Shown: positions 34,013 through 42,529 of the stretch, in pieces
Numbering within the stretch: the first letter of the stretch is position 1
Layout of the letters: every line of letters begins with the position of its first letter
Assembly: GCA_024400955.1 (NCBI GenBank)
Contig: JAKSLY010000002.1
Location: 1-64,000, forward strand
Origin: Treponema sp.
GTDB lineage: Bacteria; Spirochaetota; Spirochaetia; Treponematales; Treponemataceae
Length of the DNA: 64,000 nt
Direction: 5' to 3'
Position numbers and translations under genes: made by a program
Notes under the pieces: generated by a model
Databases searched by the model: none
What the model was told of the DNA's origin: nothing
What the model saw: only the letters and a program-made list of their open reading frames with translations

Positions 34013-35996
34013 TGTCATCCTCCTTTTTTCCGCTGAAGACGGGATTCTTGTAGGTGTGGACTATCATGCCGTCTTTTTCTGACCAAACGTCAAGCTGTAT
34101 TGATATTTCTGCATCAGAGTCGCAGGAAAAGTTGATTGCGAATTCCTTCTCCGGGTTATCCGGAATTTCGATTCTCGCAATATGTGAGGATTCCATGGTG
34201 TAGTTGAAGTTGCAGTCGTAAAGGGGAATGCCGTTTTCCGAAATGATTCTTGCCTCGCAGTGGATAATTTTTGTTCCTTCATGGGGAATGATCGTAATCC
34301 TGTTAAGGTTAAGGTCAAAGATTGAATCCGATATGATGCGCACCGTCACTTCGTCGGCCTTCTGGTCGGAGACTTCTAGGTTTATTTCGTTGAACCTTGA
34401 GTTGTTGAACCTGTCCATTGCAAAGGTTCCCAGGGCAAGGGCTGACAGGATGATAGCTACGCTTGCAGTTGGAACTGCTGCTATGAGAACCTTGAATGCG
34501 ATGGAATTTGGCCTGATGGTCCTGGTCTTGTTCTGGAAAAGAATTATTATGCGTCCCCACTGGAAGGCAAAGGGAACGAAGACCATGGCGCACAAAAGGT
34601 TTTCCCTTGGGGACATGATGCTCAGCTTTCCAAGTTCCTCAGGCTTTATGGAACTTCCTATGGTTGAAAGGAAGTATGTGGCAGGAATCAGGATTGAGAC
34701 AAACAGTATTACGGAAAGAATCTTGTTCTTGGTTTTGTGCATCAGGTAGATGAGGGCATAGTCAACTATGAATGTGAACATCAGGGAAAGGTCGATTGCT
34801 GCAAAGATGAAAATGTTGACCGCCGCCACGATGGAACTCTGGAATGAAAATGAGTCTATGGAAGTCTTGAACCTGAAGAGGATCTGCGTAAAGATCACTG
34901 CAAAAATCAGCACAAGGGAAACTCCGTATTTGAGCAGGAAATAGACCATGGGCCTGTATCGTAGGAAGTAAAAGCCCAGCTGGCAGATGGTGATGGACAG
35001 CACTGATATGGCCACATAGGCGGGAGAAAAATAGAAGGTTCGCTTTATGTCCTGCATGGTGGCAATGTTTTTTGTTGAATATGAAAAGGAATTGAAGCAT
35101 ATGGTAATGAGTACCAGTGCCGAAAGAACCATGAATGCAAGGGCCAGGAAGGATTCGTTAAGCCAGATGTCAAGTCCCATGATGCTTATGCAGTTGTAGT
35201 GGCTGGTCCAGTTTTGTTCCATGTCCGGATCGTATTCATTGAGAATTTCCATGAGGACATCCATGTCCAAGGTGGAGGTTCCAAGGGGGAGTCCTGCGGC
35301 GCAGATGTCGTTTTCAAGGAATGCAGAAAGCCGCCTGTTTTCCCGGAAGGACTGGTGCTTTGCCTTGTGGAAGAACTGGGTGCTTACCCTTGATTTTTTT
35401 CCGTTGCCGTCGCATGCGTTTTTTATGAGCTTAACGATCCACAGGGGCGACTGCTTTCTTCCGCCAGTGGTGAGGATCTTTCCCTGGATGATGGTTTCGT
35501 CAATGATGACTATGGAACTGTACAGGTCGTTCTCGTAGCAAAGCCGTGCAAACAGTTCCGTGTCGCAGGGAGTGAGTGAAGATATGGGCAGTGATTCACG
35601 TTCGTTTTCGGTGGAAAAGAGCAGGGTGCATGAGTAGCCGAGGCCTGCATTTTTAATTCTTTCAATTAAGGTCAGGAAGAATCCCGGGTTCTTTTCGAAG
35701 AAGTCCTGGGTGAATGAAAGTATGAGGGTTTTTGCCGGTTGTCCTTCTCTATCCTTGGGAATGTTACCCTTGATGTCTACGGTTATGTTGAATGGAAAGC
35801 AGCCGTTTTCCTGGCTTGAGTCAGTGTGCCTTGTGCATGGAATTCCTGTGGATTCAAAGAAATCTGCCACGTACATGGATTTTTCATAGGGGCTTCGTAG
35901 GACTGCATCATCTTCCAGTTCCGATGAAAAGGCCTGCTGGGGGAGGCTGAATGTTGAAAATAATGCTATTAATAGAAAGAAAAAGGCCCTTTTCAT
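33999..35996 (-). CDS. polytopic membrane protein of unknown function
   Basis: I do not recognise the family. The 665-residue protein has a signal peptide or first helix at residues 1-22, a soluble extracytoplasmic part to about 280 with a strand pattern (KTLILSFTQDFF, SSIVIIDE), about seven to nine transmembrane segments between about 285 and 530, and a second soluble beta-rich domain at the end. The start at 35996 is chosen because TTGCAA-17-TAGAAT lies 7 nt upstream; ATGs at 36005 and 36032 are in frame. It overlaps dinB. Confidence 0.7.
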   Translation of the reverse strand: MKRAFFFLLIALFSTFSLPQQAFSSELEDDAVLRSPYEKSMYVADFFESTGIPCTRHTDSSQENGCFPFNITVDIKGNIPKDREGQPAKTLILSFTQDFFEKNPGFFLTLIERIKNAGLGYSCTLLFSTENERESLPISSLTPCDTELFARLCYENDLYSSIVIIDETIIQGKILTTGGRKQSPLWIVKLIKNACDGNGKKSRVSTQFFHKAKHQSFRENRRLSAFLENDICAAGLPLGTSTLDMDVLMEILNEYDPDMEQNWTSHYNCISIMGLDIWLNESFLALAFMVLSALVLITICFNSFSYSTKNIATMQDIKRTFYFSPAYVAISVLSITICQLGFYFLRYRPMVYFLLKYGVSLVLIFAVIFTQILFRFKTSIDSFSFQSSIVAAVNIFIFAAIDLSLMFTFIVDYALIYLMHKTKNKILSVILFVSILIPATYFLSTIGSSIKPEELGKLSIMSPRENLLCAMVFVPFAFQWGRIIILFQNKTRTIRPNSIAFKVLIAAVPTASVAIILSALALGTFAMDRFNNSRFNEINLEVSDQKADEVTVRIISDSIFDLNLNRITIIPHEGTKIIHCEARIISENGIPLYDCNFNYTMESSHIARIEIPDNPEKEFAINFSCDSDAEISIQLDVWSEKDGMIVHTYKNPVFSGKKEDDNART

Positions 35997-36003
35997 TACT
36001 GAC

Positions 36004-36032
36004 ATTCTATAGGGAAGCGCTAAAAATTGCAA
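36004..36032 (-). promoter_or_regulatory. promoter of the membrane-protein/dinB unit (leaderless arrangement)
   Basis: On the minus strand TTGCAA (36032-36027), exactly 17 bp, TAGAAT (36009-36004), then 7 nt to the ATG at 35996. No ribosome-binding site is present. This is the clearest leaderless-type promoter in the window. Confidence 0.7.
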
Positions 36033-36085
36033 TTTTACCGGGGATTTTGTTGCGCACGGAGTTACCAGAAGTCATCTAATTATGG

Positions 36086-36114
36086 TTTACTTTTGCAATT
36101 CTTTGATATATAAT
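36086..36114 (+). promoter_or_regulatory. promoter upstream of the GHKL-like gene
   Basis: TTTACT (36086-36091), 17-bp spacer, perfect TATAAT (36109-36114). The leader has AAGGAG at 36122-36127, 16 nt before the ATG. Confidence 0.7.
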
Positions 36115-36143
36115 GGAGATTAAGGAGTTGTTTCAATAAAAAG

Positions 36144-37310
36144 ATGTGCGCTGAAAAAAAGAAATTCATACTGGATTTGCCTCTTAAAGTTATTCTTACG
36201 GAAGAAGGTACGTCCCATTTCTTGAGTCATAAAAAACAGCTTCTTAACCTTAAGCTTGCAGACAACCGCTCCGCCCACGGCATTAGCATGGAGCATTTTT
36301 CTCCAGGTTCACTGCAGGACATGATTCTTCTTGACTATATTTCAAAGATGGAAATTTCCATGCCGGAATTCGTTTCCCACCGTCAGGAAGTAATGGACCT
36401 TTCCAAGCTCATCGTTTTCTCGATTCTCTACAAGCAGTTTGATCGCGAAATACACAGCGACCTGATCAAGTGTGAATGCGTCCGCCTTCATAACAGAAAC
36501 AATCCTACGGGACTCATCGATGAAAAGACGACCATTCCGGACAAGCAGCTTAGGGCAACATTGGCCATGAAGGATGGTACCATTCAGGCTGCCCGCAAGA
36601 CGATTCTCGAGCCGGTTTGGAAAAGCATAATGTCTAATTCCGAATATTCCCCGGAGGAAAAGAACGTATACCTTCTCATGACGGAAAAGTTCCTCAACAG
36701 GCTTAGCCTCATGAACTGGTACATCATCGTCAAGTTCTACCAGGCTGATGGCTTTACGGAAATTCTTTCCATCCTCAGGCAGGGGCTTGCAACATACATG
36801 ACAAAATCCAAGGTTGCCGAATACATTTCCGTTATGGTAATGGAACTTGCCCTGAACAGCGAAAACAACAACGTAAAGAAGGCAGCCAAGTACCTTTACC
36901 AGGGAATCGACAATGCCGATACCCTTATCTTTGATCCTAAGATCCGTGGTGAAATCGTCAAGGAACTTCAGAGAAAGCACGAACTTGTATTCATTTCCTG
37001 GACCCTTGGTGGCGGTTCCATGTCCATCGGTAAGCAGGGTCTTTTGCAGATCACCCTGTTCAACAAGGATGACGAGTTCCAGGAAGTTAAGGAAAACATC
37101 GAAAGCAAGATGTCTGCAAACCTTAACAAGAAGTCCCTCATCGACTTTTACAGGCAGATGCCGGAAGGTCAGGAAGGAACGGATCTTGGATTGTATTACT
37201 TCTCCTATCTGGAAGATGCCTGCAAGAAGGTCAACATCAAGTTTGAGTCTCTCGTAAACCAGTCTTCTTCCAGTGACCTTACAGTCATCAACTTAAAATT
37301 CAATTTTTAA
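36144..37310 (+). CDS. conserved hypothetical protein, possible GHKL-type ATPase fold
   Basis: A soluble 388-residue protein that I cannot assign to a family. The C-terminal part has segments that look like a diverged histidine-kinase-type ATP-binding domain: EYISVMVMELALNSENN (about residue 232) resembles an N-box, and EGTDLGLYYFSYLEDACKK (about 345) resembles the second glycine box, followed by a final pair of strands. The N-terminal half is helical. The G1 box is not convincing, so ATP binding is uncertain. The ATG at 36144 has its ribosome-binding site unusually far upstream (16 nt). The next gene starts 3 nt after the stop. Confidence 0.6.
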   Translation: MCAEKKKFILDLPLKVILTEEGTSHFLSHKKQLLNLKLADNRSAHGISMEHFSPGSLQDMILLDYISKMEISMPEFVSHRQEVMDLSKLIVFSILYKQFDREIHSDLIKCECVRLHNRNNPTGLIDEKTTIPDKQLRATLAMKDGTIQAARKTILEPVWKSIMSNSEYSPEEKNVYLLMTEKFLNRLSLMNWYIIVKFYQADGFTEILSILRQGLATYMTKSKVAEYISVMVMELALNSENNNVKKAAKYLYQGIDNADTLIFDPKIRGEIVKELQRKHELVFISWTLGGGSMSIGKQGLLQITLFNKDDEFQEVKENIESKMSANLNKKSLIDFYRQMPEGQEGTDLGLYYFSYLEDACKKVNIKFESLVNQSSSSDLTVINLKFNF

Positions 37311-37313
37311 GTT

Positions 37314-38051
37314 ATGGGCAGTAAACTATTCCTTTTTCTTTCGTCTTTTGCATTCCTCTTTTTTTTCCTTGTTTCCTGTTCCAATGATGAGCCGGATGTG
37401 GCACAGGTAAGCCAGGTTGTTGTCTTTGATTATGGGGATGATGAATCGGCTCCAGAGCAGAGACTTGCAGTTTTTCTTTCAATGGAAAGCGATGTTCATT
37501 ATGCCTCGAAGATTACGGTAAAAAATGAAGCCGAAGGGTATGAATGGCTCCAGGGCGGAGTCAGGAAACTCCAGGGGGTAAGCGACAGGGATTGGGCTTA
37601 CTGCGTGAACCTGGTGCCTCCGGACGGCATGCCTATTTCCCAGGGAAGCTACACCGTTGTCTACGAGGATTCTGCAGAAAAGGAAGTATCCTCCATCTTC
37701 AACCTGTTCTATCAGGAAAATCTTGTGGATTCCAGGGCAGGTGATTTTCCACAGATATTGACCTGCCAGTTTTTCAGGAAGGTTGCCATTTATTCGGCCG
37801 ATGACGTCCTGCTTTATTTTGGGGAACGAAAGGCTGAATGGGATTATGATGAATTCATCTTCCAGGATTTTTCCAATGCGGCAACTGTCCGCGATGTTTA
37901 CGTTATGAACACAGATACGGTATTATGTCTTATGCCGCCTGTTGACCTTCACAATAAGGATTTTGAAAAAACTTCGGAGCCATCATCAGGAGAAGGCGAA
38001 TTCAATTTTGCCGGCATTCTTGATTCGGCAGAAGAAAATAAAGAGGAGTAG
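37314..38051 (+). CDS. lipoprotein of unknown function
   Basis: A 245-residue protein with a lipoprotein signal: a hydrophobic stretch FLFLSSFAFLFFFL followed by the lipobox LVSC (Cys near residue 22). The mature part is acidic with alternating strands and ends in a Glu-rich tail; no domain is recognised. It lies 3 nt after the GHKL-like gene and 1 nt before trmB, so it belongs to a four-gene run that ends with ligA. Confidence 0.75.
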   Translation: MGSKLFLFLSSFAFLFFFLVSCSNDEPDVAQVSQVVVFDYGDDESAPEQRLAVFLSMESDVHYASKITVKNEAEGYEWLQGGVRKLQGVSDRDWAYCVNLVPPDGMPISQGSYTVVYEDSAEKEVSSIFNLFYQENLVDSRAGDFPQILTCQFFRKVAIYSADDVLLYFGERKAEWDYDEFIFQDFSNAATVRDVYVMNTDTVLCLMPPVDLHNKDFEKTSEPSSGEGEFNFAGILDSAEENKEE

Positions 38052-38052
38052 T

Positions 38053-38748
38053 ATGCCCGACGACAACGACAATTTTAGAAGACCGGTTAGAACTTTTGTA
38101 ATCAGGGCTGGCCGCATGACAGACAGCGAGAAAAGGAACTATGAAGAACTGAGCCAGGTTTGGTGCATTCCTTTTGAACACAAGACTCTCAACTACACCG
38201 AGATTTTTGGAAACGCAAATCCTGTTGTCATGGAAATCGGATTCGGAATGGGGCACGCAACATCCATCATTGCAGAAAACAATCCAGAAACAAATTACCT
38301 TGGCAGCGAAGTTCACGTCCCGGGTGTGGGCAGGCTTCTGGGCGACATCAAGAACCGCCAGATAAAGAACCTGTACATCATCGAGCATGATGCCCTTGAA
38401 ATCCTTGAGACAATGATTCCTGACAATTCACTTGCAGGCTTCCATATTTTCTTTCCGGATCCTTGGCCAAAGAAAAAGCACCACAAGAGGAGAATGCTCC
38501 AGCGCCCGCGCACTGATATTCTTGCAAGAAAGCTTTCACCTGGCGGATACCTTTATTTTGCAACGGACTGGCAGGAGTATGCGGAAAGTGCCCTTGAGGA
38601 ACTTGGACTTACGGAAGGCCTCAAGAACAGGTATGACGGTTTTGCCCCCCATCAGGAGTGGAGGCCGCGAACGAAATTTGAGCAGAAGGGACTTGATGCA
38701 GGACGTGACATTTACGAGCTGTATTTTGTAAAGGAATCAGGGGAATAG
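38053..38748 (+). CDS. trmB: tRNA (guanine-N7)-methyltransferase
   Basis: A 231-residue methyltransferase that makes m7G46 in tRNA. SAM motif VVMEIGFGMGHATS is near residue 58, and the family motif FHIFFPDPWPKKKHHKRRM near 134 is diagnostic. GAGGAG at 38043-38048 supports the ATG at 38053; the frame is open upstream without support. It is 3 nt before ligA. Confidence 0.95.
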   Translation: MPDDNDNFRRPVRTFVIRAGRMTDSEKRNYEELSQVWCIPFEHKTLNYTEIFGNANPVVMEIGFGMGHATSIIAENNPETNYLGSEVHVPGVGRLLGDIKNRQIKNLYIIEHDALEILETMIPDNSLAGFHIFFPDPWPKKKHHKRRMLQRPRTDILARKLSPGGYLYFATDWQEYAESALEELGLTEGLKNRYDGFAPHQEWRPRTKFEQKGLDAGRDIYELYFVKESGE

Positions 38749-38751
38749 GAA

Positions 38752-40725
38752 ATGAATCTTTTTGATGTTGAAGATGACAGTTTAAAAAATGATGCCGGCC
38801 TTGATTCGGCAAAGGCTTCCCAGGTTGAACGCATTGGGGAACTTGAAAAGCTTATCCTTCGATATCAAAAATCCTATTACGATGGCGAAGGTGAAATTTC
38901 CGATGCTGAATTCGATTCCCTTTGGGATGAACTTAAATCCCTTGATCCATCAAATCCAATCCTTCACAAGGTTGGGGCCGATTCGGGGAATTTTGAAAAG
39001 GCGCCTCATGTAATGCCCATGGGAAGCCAGGAAAAGGCTGCAAGTCCTGAAGAATTTCTTGAATGGGCAAAAAAGCATGCCTATGGCGAGTACCTGGTTG
39101 AATACAAGCTTGACGGTGCAAGCCTCGAACTCCAGTACAAGAACGGAAAGCTTTTGAGAGCCGTTACCCGCGGTGATGGTGAAACTGGCGATGTAATAAC
39201 TGCCAATGCAGTAAAGATGCATGGCGTCATAGGTACGCTTGTTCCTGAACATTCCGGGTTTACCGGTGGAGTCCGCGGTGAAGTCATCATGACCCATCAC
39301 GTTCACGACACCCTTTTTTCCGACAAGGCAAACTGCAGGAATGCCGCCAACGGACTCATGAAGCGAAAGGATGGGGAAGGCAGCGAGAACCTTAACCTGA
39401 TAGCTTATGATGTCTGGGCCACGGAAGGTGAGCAGCCCTTTGATGATGAAGAGGGTAAGCTGGAATTCCTTAAGGCCAACGGGTTTGACACTGTTCCATT
39501 GAAGATTGCAAAAAGCCCGGAGGAAGTTATTGCCTATCGTGAGCTCGTCATGGAAACAAGAAAATCCCTTGATTACGACATTGACGGACTTGTCATAAAG
39601 GAACGGAAGGTTGACCATGATGATGCAAGCCGTGACAGGCCGGAAAGGCAGATTGCATTTAAGTTCAGCCTGGAAGAAGCTGTTTCCATTTTGCGCCAGG
39701 TTGAATGGGGTGAGACCGGAGCAACCTATACTCCAGTTGCAATTTTTGATCCTGTTGAACTTAACGGAACCACGGTAAAGCGTGCAAGCCTTGTAAATAC
39801 AAACCTCATTAAGACACTGGGGCTAAAGATAGGCAGCCATGTGGTTGTCGTAAAGCGTGGCGAGATCATTCCAAAGATAATCAGCGTTCTTCCTGCTGCC
39901 GGCGGTGAGGAACTTTCAGAAATAGAGATTCCATGCAAGTGCTCCACATGTGGAAGCGACCTTATTGACGAAGGTACAAGGCTTTATTGCCCTGGAAAAA
40001 ACTGTGGAAAGAAAATTCTTCACCAGCTCCTGAAATGGGTTTCCGTTGTTGACATACGCGACCTTGGCGAGACCCTTGTCACTTCTCTTTACAACACGGG
40101 AAAGGTTCGTTCCATCACGCAGCTTTACAGCCTTACGGAACAGGACCTGACTCCATATTTCCTTGACAGCGAAAGTCTTGAGGCCGGAAAAAAATCCCTT
40201 GGTGCGGAAAAAGTTTACGCTTCCATCCAGAGCCACAGGAAGGTGAGCCTTTCAAAATTCATTGCAGGCTTTGACATAGAGGGAATCGGTGAAACCGTAG
40301 TGGAAACCCTGATGTCTGCAGGATACAATACGCTTGAATCCATGCTGAATGCCCGTGAGGAGGAAATTGCAAGCGTCTACCGTTTTGCAGAAATTCTTGC
40401 ACGTACTTTTGTGACGGGACTTGCTGAAAACCGTGCCGACATGGAGGAACTTGTTTCATCCGGAGCCGTCACCTTGATTCAGGGGGAAAACAAGGGAAGC
40501 CTTGCAGGACTTTCCTTTTGCTTTACAGGTGAGCTTAAGACCATGAAGCGTGCCGATGCCCAGAACATGGTTAAGGAAAAGGGTGGAGCCGTAAAGTCGT
40601 CGGTTGTAAAGGGACTGAGCTATCTTGTAACCAACGATACAACAAGCGGTTCATCAAAAAACAGGAAGGCCGCAGAGCTTGGAATTCCAGTCATTACGGA
40701 AGAGGAATTCCTGAAGCTTGTGTAG
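38752..40725 (+). CDS. ligA: NAD-dependent DNA ligase
   Basis: A 657-residue ligase. The adenylation lysine is in EYKLDGASLEL (about residue 115), the NAD-binding Ia region is at the N-terminus (YYDGEGEISDAEFDSL), the OB domain follows, and a four-cysteine zinc finger lies at about 397-424 (CSTCG...CPGKNCGKK). Helix-hairpin-helix repeats and a C-terminal BRCT domain starting near 582 (LAGLSFCFTGEL) complete the family layout. The length is normal. It is the last gene of the run starting at 36144. Confidence 0.95.
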   Translation: MNLFDVEDDSLKNDAGLDSAKASQVERIGELEKLILRYQKSYYDGEGEISDAEFDSLWDELKSLDPSNPILHKVGADSGNFEKAPHVMPMGSQEKAASPEEFLEWAKKHAYGEYLVEYKLDGASLELQYKNGKLLRAVTRGDGETGDVITANAVKMHGVIGTLVPEHSGFTGGVRGEVIMTHHVHDTLFSDKANCRNAANGLMKRKDGEGSENLNLIAYDVWATEGEQPFDDEEGKLEFLKANGFDTVPLKIAKSPEEVIAYRELVMETRKSLDYDIDGLVIKERKVDHDDASRDRPERQIAFKFSLEEAVSILRQVEWGETGATYTPVAIFDPVELNGTTVKRASLVNTNLIKTLGLKIGSHVVVVKRGEIIPKIISVLPAAGGEELSEIEIPCKCSTCGSDLIDEGTRLYCPGKNCGKKILHQLLKWVSVVDIRDLGETLVTSLYNTGKVRSITQLYSLTEQDLTPYFLDSESLEAGKKSLGAEKVYASIQSHRKVSLSKFIAGFDIEGIGETVVETLMSAGYNTLESMLNAREEEIASVYRFAEILARTFVTGLAENRADMEELVSSGAVTLIQGENKGSLAGLSFCFTGELKTMKRADAQNMVKEKGGAVKSSVVKGLSYLVTNDTTSGSSKNRKAAELGIPVITEEEFLKLV

Positions 40726-40746
40726 GCTGAAGTGTTGTCGGGTGCC

Positions 40747-41601
40747 ATGAATAAAAAGGAAATTCTTGAAGACTACAGGTGCGAGGATATTCTGCATAAG
40801 AAGCAGTTTGAAATGCAGTTCATCATCCGCTTTGATCTTGTCATTGACTACAATTTCTATTCTCCCTTTCACTGGCACAACCATATTGAACTCATATATG
40901 TCATCGACGGAAGCATGGACCTTTTTGTTGAAGGCATGGAGACTGTGCTTTCTGCAGGGCAGCTGGCAATAGTTAATTCTGAAGAAATTCATTCAACTCG
41001 CCTTAGGGGAAAAGTAAAGTATCTTCTTCTCCAGGTTCCCCTAAGTGCATTCAACGGAATTGATTCCTCCATGGCATCCTACATTTTCGGCACCATATTT
41101 GAAGGAAAGGCAGCCGAGGCCGTTGGAAAAAGACTTCTTGCCATGAAGAAAATTCTTGATGAAGACAGTCCCGGGTGCAGGATTAAATTCGTTTCGCTGC
41201 TTTATGAACTATTTTACTTCATGATTTCAAAATACCGTCTTCATGATGAAACGCTTAAGTCCGTTGATTTTTCCCATGGTGGAATCAGGCGCATTTCACC
41301 TGTAATTTCATTTCTTGAAAAGAACTATCGCCGGAGAATTCAGCTTGAAGAAATCGCATCTTCCATAAATGTCAGCGAGGAACATCTTTGCAGGATTTTC
41401 AGGCAGTATACGGGCATGACGGTCAACAGCTACCTTATGAGCCTGCGCATAGCCTCCGTCTACAGTGAACTTAGGAACACTGACAAGAAGATTGCCGTCA
41501 TACTGGAAGAAAATGGCGTACGGGATTACAAGGGATTCATGAGGGACTTCAGGAAAACCTTTAACTGTACGCCGCAGGACATAAGAAAAAACAGCCTGTG
41601 A
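40747..41601 (+). CDS. AraC-family transcriptional regulator with cupin sensor domain
   Basis: A 284-residue regulator. Residues about 25-110 form a cupin-like sensing domain (FHWHNHIELIYVIDG, NSEEIHSTRL). The last 100 residues are two helix-turn-helix motifs of the AraC type (LEEIASSINVSEEHLCRIFRQYTGMTVNSYL, then FMRDFRKTFNCTPQDIRK). The effector is not known, probably a sugar or metabolite. An in-frame GTG at 40732 is an alternative start; neither has a strong ribosome-binding site. No obvious target operon is adjacent apart from the converging lipoprotein gene. Confidence 0.88.
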   Translation: MNKKEILEDYRCEDILHKKQFEMQFIIRFDLVIDYNFYSPFHWHNHIELIYVIDGSMDLFVEGMETVLSAGQLAIVNSEEIHSTRLRGKVKYLLLQVPLSAFNGIDSSMASYIFGTIFEGKAAEAVGKRLLAMKKILDEDSPGCRIKFVSLLYELFYFMISKYRLHDETLKSVDFSHGGIRRISPVISFLEKNYRRRIQLEEIASSINVSEEHLCRIFRQYTGMTVNSYLMSLRIASVYSELRNTDKKIAVILEENGVRDYKGFMRDFRKTFNCTPQDIRKNSL

Positions 41602-41623
41602 AAGGCAGGTGCAATCCACAGGC
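41587..41623 (-). terminator. terminator of the SUMF1-type lipoprotein gene
   Basis: On the minus strand GCCTGTG (41623-41617) pairs with CACAGGC (41600-41594) and is followed by TGTTTTTTCTT. It lies 13 bp beyond the lipoprotein gene and overlaps the end of the AraC gene. Confidence 0.75.
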
Positions 41624-41635
41624 CCGGTCATTTTA

Positions 41636-42379
41636 TTACTTTGTGTTTTTACATGCAATTCTCATTCCGACGGTCTTGGACTGGAGTGAACCGTATTTCA
41701 ATTCCTTGTTGGTGCACTTTGCAGCATTTCCCCTGTCAAACCAGCTTCCGCCCCTGCAGTATCTGCTTGAGTCATCGCGGATGAACCAAACCCATTCAAG
41801 GACGTTTCCAGACATGTCGTAGAGTCCGTAGCCGTTTGGCTTTAATGTTGCAACCTTGTGGCTTGAACCTCCGGCATTGCAGTCGGTCCAGGCTACCGTG
41901 TCCAGGTCGTTGCTTCCGCTGAATTCAAAATTCTGTCCTCCGCAGATGGCATGGTCCCATTCATCCATTGTTGGAATGTGGTAGCCGTCTGCAGATTCAT
42001 CAAATGAAATCTCACCTTCCATCATCTTGTAGTGGTGCGGGGTATAGTTCCATGCTTCGACATCGGTTGTTCCGTTTACACTGTAGCATGGAGTCTTCCC
42101 TTCAAGGATGCTCAGCTTGTTGCAGAAAACAAGTGAATCAAACCAGCTTAAGTTTTCGGCAGGAAAATCCGGGTGCTTGTTGACTGATGGGTTTTCCCCC
42201 ATGACGAATTCATAAACATCCTGGGTGACTTCCGTTTTTCCCATGAGGTAATCCTTTCCCGGTATGGCGGCAAGTTCATAGGCAGAACCATTTTCAAGCT
42301 TGATTACGTTTTTATCGCAGGATCCAAGAAGCAAGCTCATGCACAGTGCAAGGGGTAATACATAAAGTGTTTTTTTCAT
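41636..42379 (-). CDS. SUMF1 / formylglycine-generating-enzyme-domain lipoprotein
   Basis: A 247-residue lipoprotein: signal peptide with lipobox LLGSC (Cys near residue 20), then a single FGE-sulfatase/SUMF1 domain (MGKTEVTQDVYEFVMG, LSWFDSLVFCNKLS, YHIPTMDEWDHA, NGYGLYDMSGNVLEWVW, YCRGGSWFDRG). The catalytic cysteine pair of true formylglycine-generating enzymes is not visible in the usual place, so this is likely a structural, binding or C-type-lectin-like member. GGAGG lies 7 nt before the ATG. The leader holds a terminator-like hairpin, so the gene may be controlled by attenuation. Confidence 0.85.
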   Translation of the reverse strand: MKKTLYVLPLALCMSLLLGSCDKNVIKLENGSAYELAAIPGKDYLMGKTEVTQDVYEFVMGENPSVNKHPDFPAENLSWFDSLVFCNKLSILEGKTPCYSVNGTTDVEAWNYTPHHYKMMEGEISFDESADGYHIPTMDEWDHAICGGQNFEFSGSNDLDTVAWTDCNAGGSSHKVATLKPNGYGLYDMSGNVLEWVWFIRDDSSRYCRGGSWFDRGNAAKCTNKELKYGSLQSKTVGMRIACKNTK

Positions 42380-42391
42380 AAATATTCCTCC

Positions 42392-42472
42392 AAAAAAAAC
42401 GGCCGGTTTTTAATGCTTAGTTTTTGAAGATGCTTGACATCTCCTCATGCCTAAACTATAAATCAACCGGCC
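42392..42472 (-). promoter_or_regulatory. attenuator-like leader upstream of the SUMF1 lipoprotein gene
   Basis: On the minus strand GGCCGGTT (42472-42465) is complementary to AACCGGCC (42408-42401), which is followed by G and eight T, and then immediately by GGAGG and the ATG. Between the arms a 7-bp hairpin GGAGATG-tcaag-CATCTTC and a TTAG/CTAA pairing can form, as can a 12-codon reading frame. A terminator placed directly before the ribosome-binding site is the layout of an attenuator or riboswitch; the ligand or signal is unknown. Confidence 0.55.
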
Positions 42473-42485
42473 CCTTGTTGGGTAA

Positions 42486-42529
42486 GTGAATATTTGTTTT
42501 AGATATGTGAATATTGATATTCGGTTTAA
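42486..42529 (-). promoter_or_regulatory. promoter region with 9-bp direct repeats, SUMF1 lipoprotein gene
   Basis: GTGAATATT occurs at 42486-42494 and 42507-42515, exactly 21 bp apart (12-bp gap). A candidate promoter on the minus strand is TTAAAC (42529-42524), 18-bp spacer, TATCTA (42505-42500), with its -10 box between the two repeats. The second repeat is part of a 14-bp palindrome GAATATTGATATTC (42509-42522). Confidence 0.45.
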
